64,000 bases of DNA from an uncultured Clostridia bacterium (GTDB taxonomy: Bacteria > Bacillota > Clostridia > Saccharofermentanales > Saccharofermentanaceae): positions 124,001 to 188,000 of the forward strand of contig CAMIYM010000001.1 in NCBI GenBank assembly GCA_946403085.1, written 5' to 3'. The position numbers were made by a program, and so were the translations under genes. Shown in pieces: positions 27,901 to 34,576 of this stretch. The stretch's first letter is position 1. The number at the start of each line of letters is the position of its first letter. The notes below the pieces were generated by a model, which was not told the origin of the DNA, did no database searches, and saw only the letters and a list, made by a program, of their open reading frames with translations.

Positions 27901-28102
27901 ACCTTCCGCAATAGTTGATCAGGAGCGTGACATTAACAAACAGCAGACTGCTCCAGCTATGGGAGCTGCTCTTGAAGGACAGAGACCTTCCATCATGGAT
28001 CCTAATTCAAAGGCTGCTCCTACAGCTGCAAGACCGGTGACAGGATTCAGAGGTGTCGATAATACTGCTGAAGGTCCTGAAGACGAACAGGCACAGGCTT
28101 GA
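24938..28102 (+). CDS. Transmembrane surface protein with CBM-like module and long cytoplasmic coiled coil
   Basis: 1054 residues. A signal peptide (about 1-38) precedes a beta-rich domain of about 105 residues (VSISGVGSWGDEGGFHLVVSG) similar in layout to the cellulase N-terminal module. A linker of KPTATSKP repeats plus Lys/Thr-rich sequence follows, then one TM helix (about 283-303, LSWLWIVLLILGGGLLYV). The remaining 750 residues are cytoplasmic. They include Pro/Ala-rich stretches, FKP and FVPSGK motifs and a long Ala/Glu/Lys/Arg coiled coil (about 530-790, EARKAEEARRAEEA type) reminiscent of TolA by composition only. The first possible start, TTG 24935, is rejected because GGAGG fits ATG 24938. 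I read it as a scaffold linking an extracellular polysaccharide-binding head to a cytoplasmic assembly. Function is unproven. Confidence 0.7.
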   Translation: MTSSSSGRFSLKSITLLLCMVIGFSFAFSFIENKDVQAAGSVSISGVGSWGDEGGFHLVVSGYGKGYNLDVTISCATELFVGGDAIKRGAIKKIADGNGIKLRVIGWGGNNGSPDGNYYISLNGTNLPKNLKLSVSDVTYSRTPTTKPKPTATTKPKPTATSTPKPTATSKPKPTATSKPKPTATSKPKPTATKAPAKPTKKVTKKTPTKAPKKTTKKTTKTTKATSATTKATTPVAVIVDTTNTEVIVTTTTEFEGTPTPTPTPTIVAAGLTVTGKDKNPNLSWLWIVLLILGGGLLYVRYRYLKQRQGLEGKDLAIAFVPGVPFIADKFGYLGPVKAMKPIAETSQGKSFNTANAMKELKAMENSGNGTPIKAKTTAIEKPVKAPIKRPAELSVNHAKAVAGGAAASAAMAGSTKPSSAPAHEQKAEANKVNSPFVPSGKPAANAPAQSPFKLSGQRPSAQGTPKATASATTVRNTFKPVTNTSQPAAKNPFKPAAGVAVAGSVAAATRKEEAAPAKTAQIKRPKSAFSPEQSAEREKAAKILEERRAAQAARVEEIRRNAEARRAQGAAKAAEDAKKAEEARKAEEARRAEEARMAEEARKAADARRAKAAAEAAERARIEEAKKAEEAAKAAAIAMAEAEAKAEEARRIQESLRAAERARIEEAKKAQEIRRTEELKKAEEARKAEEARRAEEQKRIQEARLVEEARKAEESAKAAEMAKLEEARIAKEQAEAAERARKAAEEAERAAAAAKAAAEAKVAEAEKAAKAAEAIRENRAELVKRQSKTSEVFKSAMATSENAVMPGISAMASVDGYDKMLNEKKETKTENKENTSVSENRNNPLMSFRSGSSSGVGASASSNVSGPSISDDRARASSNSNQLGSLLAGKSYNNSGRAPVWAAPAMAGVSAFKESEEAKQARLLEEQKRIEEEQAKKLAEEKARASYTSIADSAKTHKSAFFKRAQSTRDTAGEQDSHTSAYGGIVRPSAIVDQERDINKQQTAPAMGAALEGQRPSIMDPNSKAAPTAARPVTGFRGVDNTAEGPEDEQAQA
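25369..25523 (+). repeat. Tandem 24-bp coding repeats (KPTATSKP linker)
   Basis: About six imperfect copies of a 24-bp unit encode KPKPTATS-type repeats in the extracellular linker of the scaffold protein. Synonymous differences between copies show they are not a very recent expansion, but copy number is likely to vary between strains. Confidence 0.8.
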
Positions 28103-28118
28103 TACGGGAGATTAGATT

Positions 28119-28460
28119 ATGAAAAGGTCAAAGAAACCGTTAACCTTTACTGCAATTGCTGCCGGTATCGGCGCATTGAGCCTGGCGGTAGAAGGCTGTG
28201 TTTATGGACCTCCGCCGCGCGAGACAAATGTTTATGGACCTCCGCCGGATATTACATCCGAGACTGAGCAGGAGACCGAGACAGAGATCAAGTTTACGGA
28301 TGATACGGTTTCTACAGATGAAGTATGTGTCTACGGACCGGCTCCCGATGATACTGTTGACAGCCAGGAAGCTGACGTTTACGGACCGCCTCCGGAGACT
28401 ACAGTTGATAACTATGAGAACGATGTATACGGACCTCCGCCGGATGATGCGGACAATTGA
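28119..28460 (+). CDS. Small exported protein with five VYGPxP repeats; putative radical SAM substrate
   Basis: 113 residues. Basic residues and a hydrophobic stretch (about 8-24) are followed by GC at 26-27, so it is probably a lipoprotein, although the Glu at -2 makes the lipobox imperfect. From Cys 27 on, the chain repeats VYGPPP five times, once as VYGPAP. Acidic, Ser/Thr-rich spacers of 4 to about 30 residues separate the repeats. Two repeats are preceded by Cys, the others by Asn or Asp. There are no other Cys. A radical SAM/SPASM gene starts six bases after the stop codon. A small repeat-bearing export protein next to such an enzyme is the usual layout of a ribosomally made, modified peptide. 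I recall a Bacteroidetes radical SAM/lipoprotein pairing with a YGxP motif after the lipobox, but could not check it. Confidence 0.7.
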   Translation: MKRSKKPLTFTAIAAGIGALSLAVEGCVYGPPPRETNVYGPPPDITSETEQETETEIKFTDDTVSTDEVCVYGPAPDDTVDSQEADVYGPPPETTVDNYENDVYGPPPDDADN

Positions 28461-28466
28461 TAACCA

Positions 28467-29540
28467 GTGGATATAAAAGAAGCAAAGAAAGTATATCTGG
28501 ACAGAAAAGCCGAGCTTAGAGCCCGGCTTTTTAAAGAGCCGGAACTCATATATCTGTTTTTCGAATTGACAAGAAGCTGTAATTCCAAGTGTTTCCACTG
28601 CGGCAGCAGCTGTGAGCCCGGTCTTGGCCATGGCCCGGATAAGGAAGCGTTCAAGGCAGTGCTTGATGATGTTAAGGAACACTTCGATCTGAAGCAGCTC
28701 CAGCTATGCATCACTGGTGGCGAGCCTCTTTTATATCCTGATTTTGAAGAGCTCCTGACTTATGCAGTGGAACAGGGTTTCCACTGGGGCATGACGACAA
28801 ATGCTACCCTGATCACAAAAGATGTTGCCGCTATGCTTGCCAGGGCAGGCATGGGTACGGTCTCTGTAAGCATTGACGGCCTTCGTGATACCCACGACAG
28901 ACAAAGAGGTCTTAAGGGCGGATACGACAGGGCGATGCAGGGCATTCAGAATCTTATAGACCAGAAAGCCTTCAGGCACATCCAGGTAACTACTGTTGTA
29001 AATCACAAGAACATAGGCGAACTCGACGAGTTATATGAGATCCTGGATAAGATCGATATCGATTCATGGCGTGTTATCGGAATAGAGCCGATGGGAAGGG
29101 CACTGGATTATCCGGATATGCTCCTCACACCCGATGACCAGAGATATCTTTTCAAGTATATCCGCGAAAAGAGGGAGCAGAACATTCCGGTAAACTACGG
29201 ATGCTCGCATTTCCTGGGACTGGATTATGAGAGGGATGTCAGAGACTGGTTCTTCTATTGCGGAGCAGGTACACATACCGCAGCCATAAGAGTCAATGGC
29301 GATATAACTGCGTGCCTTGATATCGAGGACAGACCAGAGTTCATTCAGGGAAACATCTATAAGGATAAGTTCAGTGATGTCTGGCTTAACCGTTTTCAGG
29401 AGTTCAGAAAGCCTTTGTCTTCACTCTGCAAAGAGTGTCAGGACTGTGAGTGGGAGAAGTGGTGTGCCGGAGGTTCAAGGCACAGCTTCGACTACGATAA
29501 CGGCAAGCAAAGGGTCTGCTTTAAGGGCGTTCTCTTTTAA
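28467..29540 (+). CDS. Radical SAM/SPASM peptide-maturase-like enzyme
   Basis: 357 residues. The radical SAM cluster motif is CNSKCFHC (Cys 38, 42, 45), followed by the glycine-rich ITGGEPLLYPDFEEL and VSVSIDGLRDTHDRQRG, typical of the SPASM group. The C-terminal quarter holds the SPASM cysteines (FYCGAG, ITACLD, SLCKECQDC, KWCAGGSR, RVCF), enough for auxiliary [4Fe-4S] clusters. Such enzymes modify Cys, Tyr or backbone positions in partner peptides. No PqqD-like leader-binding domain is present. The only fitting start is GTG 28467, without a clear ribosome binding site, which suggests coupling to translation of the VYGPxP gene six bases upstream. The substrate is inferred from that position. 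An anaerobic sulfatase maturase is an alternative, but the only sulfatase-like genes here lack the CxPxR motif. Confidence 0.85.
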   Translation: MDIKEAKKVYLDRKAELRARLFKEPELIYLFFELTRSCNSKCFHCGSSCEPGLGHGPDKEAFKAVLDDVKEHFDLKQLQLCITGGEPLLYPDFEELLTYAVEQGFHWGMTTNATLITKDVAAMLARAGMGTVSVSIDGLRDTHDRQRGLKGGYDRAMQGIQNLIDQKAFRHIQVTTVVNHKNIGELDELYEILDKIDIDSWRVIGIEPMGRALDYPDMLLTPDDQRYLFKYIREKREQNIPVNYGCSHFLGLDYERDVRDWFFYCGAGTHTAAIRVNGDITACLDIEDRPEFIQGNIYKDKFSDVWLNRFQEFRKPLSSLCKECQDCEWEKWCAGGSRHSFDYDNGKQRVCFKGVLF

Positions 29541-29598
29541 TATTTTTATATAGAGTGTATTATTTAAGGTACGTAACTTCTTTACGGGAGAAGCCTTA

Positions 29599-30405
29599 AT
29601 GTACAAGAGGATCGCAATTATAACCGGAGCTTCATCAGGCATAGGAAAGGCCTTTTTAGAGCTTCTTGCGCATGATAACGGTGAGTTTTTCAAGACCCCC
29701 TTTGATGAGATATGGGCAGTAGCAAGACGCGCTGACGTTTTAAATGAACTCGCATCATCTGTCGGTACAGATAAGATCGTTCCTGTCGCAGCAGACCTCT
29801 CAAGTGATTCAGGTATAAAGACAATAGAAGAAAAGCTCGGCAGTGAGAAGCCTGATGTAGCGCTTCTCATCAATTCTGCCGGCATGGGAATAAAGGGACA
29901 GGTGACTGAAAAGTCTGATGAGGCCCTTGCGAATACTATAAGTATCAACTGTTCAGCTTTAAGCCGCATGATGAGGATAACGGCACCTTTCATGAAGGCA
30001 GACGGGAAAGAGAAAGCGAAGATCATCAACATCGGTTCTTCCGCAGGTTTCCTCCCGCAGCCCGGTTTTGCCTGCTATGCGGCAAGCAAGTCCTATGTCA
30101 TCTCTTTCTCGCGCGCCATGAGTGTGGAATTAAAGCCCAAGGGAATAGATGTCATGGTCGTTTGCCCCGGTCCTGTTGCGACTGATTTCCAGAGAAGGGC
30201 CACAGAGGGAAAGGAAGCTGACTTCTCAGGCTGGCGCAAGAACTTCGTCATCGATCCCGTTAAGCTCTCCAGAGCTTCTCTCAAGGCTTCCGTTAGGGGA
30301 AGGAAGATCCTTGTATATCCGTTCTCACAGAAACTATTACACCTTGCTTCCAAGATAGTGCCCACATCGTGGATACTGGCGTTTGTCGGCAAGGCTGTTA
30401 ACTGA
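29599..30405 (+). CDS. Short-chain dehydrogenase/reductase (SDR)
   Basis: 268 residues with the classical SDR pattern: TGASSGIGKAF for the dinucleotide, AADLSS, NSAGMG, the catalytic Ser in NIGSSAG and YAASK with the catalytic Tyr and Lys. PGPVATDF follows as usual. The C-terminal 40 residues are basic and hydrophobic (KLLHLASKIVPTSWILAFVG), which may associate with the membrane. It is an NAD(P)H-dependent oxidoreductase; the substrate cannot be predicted. GGGAG precedes the ATG. The next gene follows after 23 bases and is probably co-transcribed. Confidence 0.9.
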   Translation: MYKRIAIITGASSGIGKAFLELLAHDNGEFFKTPFDEIWAVARRADVLNELASSVGTDKIVPVAADLSSDSGIKTIEEKLGSEKPDVALLINSAGMGIKGQVTEKSDEALANTISINCSALSRMMRITAPFMKADGKEKAKIINIGSSAGFLPQPGFACYAASKSYVISFSRAMSVELKPKGIDVMVVCPGPVATDFQRRATEGKEADFSGWRKNFVIDPVKLSRASLKASVRGRKILVYPFSQKLLHLASKIVPTSWILAFVGKAVN

Positions 30406-30428
30406 ATATGGAAAAGGAGTGATCTATT

Positions 30429-30767
30429 ATGCAAAAGAAGAAAGTTGAACCCACATTCGGCAGTATCTTCAGAGCGGTCGAGGAGAAGACAAAGAAAGTA
30501 TCTTTTCTTCAGAGTACTGCTACACAGATTACCTTGAACGGTAACCTCGATAACCAGCCGCTTTACGTTAAGGTTGAAGACGGAAAAGCCGAGGTGGCTC
30601 CTTACGAGTATATCAACGCACCTTTTTATATTGATGCCGATGCTGAGACATTTGCATCTGTCTTAAACGGTGACAAGGATTTTGTTGTGGCTGTTGCCCA
30701 GGGAAGCATCACGATCAACGGTGATGCCGCACAGGCATTGGTATTCTGCAGGACACTATTCGGGTAA
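30429..30767 (+). CDS. SCP2-like lipid-binding domain protein
   Basis: 112 residues that fit the SCP-2 sterol/lipid transfer fold: ITLNGNLDNQPLYVKVEDGKAEV (read in two parts), then DADAETFASVLNGDKDFVVAVAQGSITINGDAAQAL. The last motif (GxIxxxGD) is the best marker. It is cytoplasmic with no signal peptide and probably binds an acyl or lipid ligand. AAAAGGAG serves the ATG at 30429. The adjacent SDR suggests a shared lipid- or fatty-alcohol-related step, which is inference. Confidence 0.72.
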   Translation: MQKKKVEPTFGSIFRAVEEKTKKVSFLQSTATQITLNGNLDNQPLYVKVEDGKAEVAPYEYINAPFYIDADAETFASVLNGDKDFVVAVAQGSITINGDAAQALVFCRTLFG

Positions 30768-30829
30768 TAAGTTTTTAAAGATTATTCATTGGTTGTTTAG
30801 TGTTTGGTTCTTTGTGCCTAACATTTTTC

Positions 30830-30855
30830 ATATATCTTATAAGAGTAAGATATAT
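30830..30855. other. Perfect 10-bp inverted repeat (terminator or operator)
   Basis: ATATATCTTA (30830-30839) and TAAGATATAT (30846-30855) are separated by six bases. It lies between the SCP2-like gene and the promoter of the next gene. No T-run follows, so its role is open. A second small stem (TGCGG/CCGCA) lies near 30865-30879. Confidence 0.55.
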
Positions 30856-30910
30856 CCTTGGGCGTGCGGACAACCCGCAATACACTGAAGCAACTTGTTC
30901 ACAAATTTGA

Positions 30911-30916
30911 TATAAT
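30911..30916 (+). promoter_or_regulatory. -10 element placing transcription start at the esterase-like ATG
   Basis: TATAAT ends only eight bases before the ATG at 30925, and no Shine-Dalgarno sequence is present. The transcript may be leaderless. The -35 region is weak. Confidence 0.4.
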
Positions 30917-30924
30917 AAAATGGT

Positions 30925-32502
30925 ATGGCTATTAAACTGAACGGCATATTTAAAGATAAGATGGTTTTCCAGTGGGGCGCCGAGCTTCGTGTGTTTGGCT
31001 TCTCTGACCAGAACTGTGTTGTAAGATGTGCTCTGTGCAAGAATGGAGAAGAGATCTCCACCGGAACTTGCGGAACAGAGCAGGACGGCAGTTTCCTTGT
31101 ATGCCTCGAGCCTGTCGAAGAACCGGGTGGTCCTTATGAGATCAAGGTCTTCGAGAATGACAAAGAAGTTCTCAAGTTAAATGACGCATATGCTGGTGAG
31201 GTCTGGCTTGCTGCCGGCGGCGGCAACATGGATTATCCGCTCAGCAGATCTGAATTTGCCAGATTCATTATTCCTAAGATCGGTGATACTGAGATCAGGT
31301 ACTATAAGGTTCCTGCTTTCGGTCATATGAGCGAGGCTCAGGCAAAGGCTGAAGCAGAGTCTCAATGGATCGATGTTAACAGCGAGACAGCAGGAGCTAT
31401 GAGTGCTGTCGCATTCTATTTTGCAAGAGAACTCGAATCCAGAGTTGATGCCAAGATCGGTATCATTCAATGCTGTGCCACAAGATCAACACTTGATAAC
31501 TGGCTGAGCGTTGAAACACTCCTTTCCACAAAAGAGGGCAAGCAGTACATCAAGGATTTTGATGATGCCGCTTCCGAGCTCACACCTGAGGAATACGATA
31601 AGGCGGATGCCGAATACAGAGAAAAATATGCCAAGTATATGGAAGTCCTTAACGCAGCTCTTAAGGAGAATCCGTGGATGACATATCCTGAAGCAGATGA
31701 AAAGCTAGGACCTGCTCCATGGCCGGCTCCTATCGGCCCCAAGTCTGCAAGACACCCGGGCGCTGCATTTGAATGCATGATCTTAAGAGTCGCACCTTAT
31801 ACATTAAGAGGCGTTATCTTCTATCAGGGCGAGGCAGATACTGACGGACATCAGACAGAGTATGGTCATGTTTTCGAGACCATGATCAAGGAATGGCGTG
31901 ACGTATTCTTCGATGACCAGCTCCCGTTCATCTTCTGCCAGCTTCCTATGTATATTTCAAAAGACCGTAAATATATGGGCTTCGACGATATGTCATGGCC
32001 GCTCATCCGTGAGCAGCAGCAGATCGTCGCCATCGACATGCCTAATGTTTATATGGCAGTTATCGTTGACTGCGGCGAGTTCAACAATCTGTTCCCGTCT
32101 GACAAGAAGACACCGGGTGACAGACTTGCGCTCCTTGCCGAGAAGTTTGTATATGGATTCGAAAAGGTGGACGCCGTATCACCCTTCATCATCGACGCAA
32201 GAAGAGGTGAAGGTGTCGAGATCACTTTCGGCGGCGATTACCTTCTCTTAAACCTTACAACGGGATTCGGACCTGATGATTCCGGCTTCGAGATCGCAGG
32301 TGATGATGGTACGTTCTATCCTGCTGAAGCCAACGTTGACTTCGATGGTAAGACTATCCTCTTATCATGTCCTTTGGTCGAATTCCCTTCAAAGGTAAGA
32401 TACGGATTCTTCTCTTACGGCCCGACTCCTCTGCATGCGCAGAACGGTCTTACCGCGACACCTTTCCAGGTAAGGATCGATAAGGATCTGGGCGGTGCAT
32501 AA
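30925..32502 (+). CDS. Sialate O-acetylesterase-like (SGNH) protein lacking the catalytic Ser and His
   Basis: 525 residues. Overall layout follows the sialate O-acetylesterase family: an N-terminal beta domain (MVFQWGAELRVFG), then the SGNH hydrolase core. GEVWLAAGGGNMDYPL stands where active enzymes have GEVWLxSGQSNMEWPL, so the nucleophile Ser is Gly. YQGEADTDG matches the conserved YQGESN block. Near the C-terminal end NNLFPSDKKTPGDRLA occupies the place of the Asp-His motif (DIHPxxKxxxGxRLA), and the His is Phe. Both key residues being lost points to a non-catalytic sugar-binding or structural role. There is no signal peptide, so it is cytoplasmic, unlike the usual secreted esterases. 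The TAA is followed at once by the ATG of the CBS gene. The frame is intact over the whole length, so it is not a decayed pseudogene. Confidence 0.8.
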   Translation: MAIKLNGIFKDKMVFQWGAELRVFGFSDQNCVVRCALCKNGEEISTGTCGTEQDGSFLVCLEPVEEPGGPYEIKVFENDKEVLKLNDAYAGEVWLAAGGGNMDYPLSRSEFARFIIPKIGDTEIRYYKVPAFGHMSEAQAKAEAESQWIDVNSETAGAMSAVAFYFARELESRVDAKIGIIQCCATRSTLDNWLSVETLLSTKEGKQYIKDFDDAASELTPEEYDKADAEYREKYAKYMEVLNAALKENPWMTYPEADEKLGPAPWPAPIGPKSARHPGAAFECMILRVAPYTLRGVIFYQGEADTDGHQTEYGHVFETMIKEWRDVFFDDQLPFIFCQLPMYISKDRKYMGFDDMSWPLIREQQQIVAIDMPNVYMAVIVDCGEFNNLFPSDKKTPGDRLALLAEKFVYGFEKVDAVSPFIIDARRGEGVEITFGGDYLLLNLTTGFGPDDSGFEIAGDDGTFYPAEANVDFDGKTILLSCPLVEFPSKVRYGFFSYGPTPLHAQNGLTATPFQVRIDKDLGGA

Positions 32503-32934
32503 ATGAACATCGCTTTTTTCACGCGTCCCAAACAGGAGATCACATACCTTTACGACGATTTCACCGTCCGCCAGGCATTGGAAAAGATGCACAGCAGCTC
32601 ATATACGGCTGTCCCCGTAGTTGACCGTGCAGGTCATTATATCGCTACGGTTACCGAAGGCGACCTTCTCTGGTTTATCGTAAAGGGTGAGGGCGGCGAG
32701 CCGCACACAATGGCTATCGAGAATCTCGAGCAGTTCAAGCTTACGGATATTGGTCTTAATACTCACAAGAATCAGCCCATATCCATCAGTTCATCAATTG
32801 AGGATCTGATAATAAGATCGATGGAGACGAATTTCGTTCCGATAACTGATGACCGCGGTATATTCATAGGGATCGTTACCAGAAGGTCTATAATCAAGCA
32901 CTATTACGAAAAGAACATACTGCCGCCGGAGTAA
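32503..32934 (+). CDS. CBS-domain pair protein
   Basis: 143 residues with two CBS motifs: TVRQALEKMHSSSYTAVPVVDRAGHY followed by VTEGDLL, then SIEDLIIRSMETNFVPITDDRGIFIGIVTRRSII (each read in parts). CBS pairs bind adenine nucleotides and usually regulate a partner; here no partner domain is attached. The ATG abuts the stop codon of the esterase-like gene (TAAATG), so the two are translationally coupled. The terminator stem begins within its last codons. Confidence 0.9.
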   Translation: MNIAFFTRPKQEITYLYDDFTVRQALEKMHSSSYTAVPVVDRAGHYIATVTEGDLLWFIVKGEGGEPHTMAIENLEQFKLTDIGLNTHKNQPISISSSIEDLIIRSMETNFVPITDDRGIFIGIVTRRSIIKHYYEKNILPPE

Positions 32935-32948
32935 GCGGCAGTTTTTAT
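32919..32948 (+). terminator. Rho-independent terminator after the CBS gene
   Basis: ACTGCCGC (32919-32926) pairs with GCGGCAGT (32935-32942), followed by TTTTATTT. The stop codon lies in the loop. The site separates convergent genes. Confidence 0.92.
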
Positions 32949-34546
32949 TTTACGTCGCCGTCAGTTAATTCCCCGCCGCTGATAACTTTGTTTATAAGAC
33001 TGGATGCTTTGTCGACTGAATTGCTATTCGGATAGGTTACATAGAGCTTCGTCTTCGGCATGGAATATGTGTAATCCATACCTCCGTTTCCTGTTACGGA
33101 ATAAGTCTTGATATTCCAGGATGCCATATCATTTAACTGCATCTTAACAAGTGTATCGATCTCATCTGCCTTGAGGCTCGTTACCATAAAGCCCTCGAGG
33201 TCACCTAAGATCTTGCTGTAGTTCATGATGAGCTTAGGTGAAGATGTCATCTTCCTGATCATGGCTGAGATTATGCGCATCTGATTCCTGCCGCGCATAT
33301 TATCTCCGTCCTTGAAAGCATAACGTTCACGTGCATAGACGACTGCCTGGGCTCCGTTTATAGTGATGTCGCCCTTGGCAAAACTATAGCCTCTGGAACT
33401 AAATGCCTGAGGATTGTTTATGGTGATGCCGCCTAAGTCATCCACGAGCTTCTCAGTGCCCGTGAAATTGATCTGAACATAATAATTGATATTGCATCCA
33501 TAGAGATTTTCGAGGCCCTTTATAGAGCAATTTACGCCATAAAGACCGAAGTGGGTCAGCTTATCCTTCTTGCCGGAACTGCTCTTGGGGATCGGAATGA
33601 AATAATCTCTCGGAGTATTAAGAAGGAGTATCTGCTTTGTCTTAGGGTTTACCACCATTAGGATGTTTACATCGCTTCTGGATACCTTGAACTTCTTATC
33701 ACGCGTGTCAGAACCGCTGATATAGACGATGAAAGGATCTGTGCTTATATTCCTTACTGAATCAGTGGACTGTCCGATATCGGCATCGCTTCCGGAACCT
33801 GAAGGGAAGGGGTTGGCATCTTTGGCAGTATTCAATTCTTCAGAAGTTACGGTAATGCTTCCGATGAGTCTTGTCCTGCTCTCAAAATCCCTGTATTCTT
33901 CAGTCTCTTCAAGCATAAGAACGTAGTTATCCTGGATGACCATCGCCCTGACACTGCCGCTGTATAATGCATCGGTAAGTTCTGCGGAAGAAGAATAGGG
34001 AATGACATCGATCGCTCCTGTAGTCTTGTTGATCTGGTTCGCGGCAGCATAAGACAGAGCACCTTCGCTGTCACCGATCACGCCGAATTTGTAGTCTTTG
34101 CAGTCTGCAAGGCTTTGGGCTGGGTCACTCATCAGGACATAGACATTCTCCACTGCGGCAATATCAGAACCGTCCGGAGAAGTTATATTATTAACCGCTT
34201 TGCTTACCGCACCCATGAAGTTTCCTGCGTAGAGCGAGCCGATGGTTACTGCTATGGCCAGAATGACGGAGATAAAGCGACGGATGTTCCTTGCCGCACC
34301 GGGAATCCTTCCTGCAAAGGAAAGGATCGTCGTAAGAAGCATCAGGAAGATATAAAGACCGCCGGCTAAGTAGAGGATCCTCTCCGGGATCATGCCAAGT
34401 CTGTATGCCCTGTAAAAAGCATATAGGGATGCCAGGAACTGTACCAGAAGAAGAGTGCCTGCAAAATTATGCCAGGCCTTCTTGCGCTTTTGCTCTCTGG
34501 CAACTGCTTTAGGATCGATCTGCTGTTGTTCAGGTGCTTCTTTCAT
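32945..34546 (-). CDS. LytR-CpsA-Psr (LCP) family cell-wall polymer ligase
   Basis: 533 residues. Three TM helices occupy about 25-120. An extracellular accessory region (about 130-220, KFGVIGDSEGALSYAAANQ) resembles the substrate-binding-like module found in some Firmicute LCP proteins. The LCP domain follows (about 270-470), with SDVNILMVVNPKTKQILLLNTPRDYFIPIP (read in parts), VDDLGGITINN and the Arg-rich VYARERYAFKDGDNMRGRNQ. These Arg and Asp residues bind the polyprenyl-phosphate substrate. LCP enzymes attach teichoic acid or other glycans from lipid carriers to peptidoglycan. It is last in a minus-strand cluster with a TagF-like transferase and YidC-sulfatase fusions, which fits that role. 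Its start lies 31 bases downstream of the preceding stop. Confidence 0.92.
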   Translation of the reverse strand: MKEAPEQQQIDPKAVAREQKRKKAWHNFAGTLLLVQFLASLYAFYRAYRLGMIPERILYLAGGLYIFLMLLTTILSFAGRIPGAARNIRRFISVILAIAVTIGSLYAGNFMGAVSKAVNNITSPDGSDIAAVENVYVLMSDPAQSLADCKDYKFGVIGDSEGALSYAAANQINKTTGAIDVIPYSSSAELTDALYSGSVRAMVIQDNYVLMLEETEEYRDFESRTRLIGSITVTSEELNTAKDANPFPSGSGSDADIGQSTDSVRNISTDPFIVYISGSDTRDKKFKVSRSDVNILMVVNPKTKQILLLNTPRDYFIPIPKSSSGKKDKLTHFGLYGVNCSIKGLENLYGCNINYYVQINFTGTEKLVDDLGGITINNPQAFSSRGYSFAKGDITINGAQAVVYARERYAFKDGDNMRGRNQMRIISAMIRKMTSSPKLIMNYSKILGDLEGFMVTSLKADEIDTLVKMQLNDMASWNIKTYSVTGNGGMDYTYSMPKTKLYVTYPNSNSVDKASSLINKVISGGELTDGDVK

Positions 34547-34576
34547 ATTCCGTTCTGCCGGATATCCTTATAGGTA

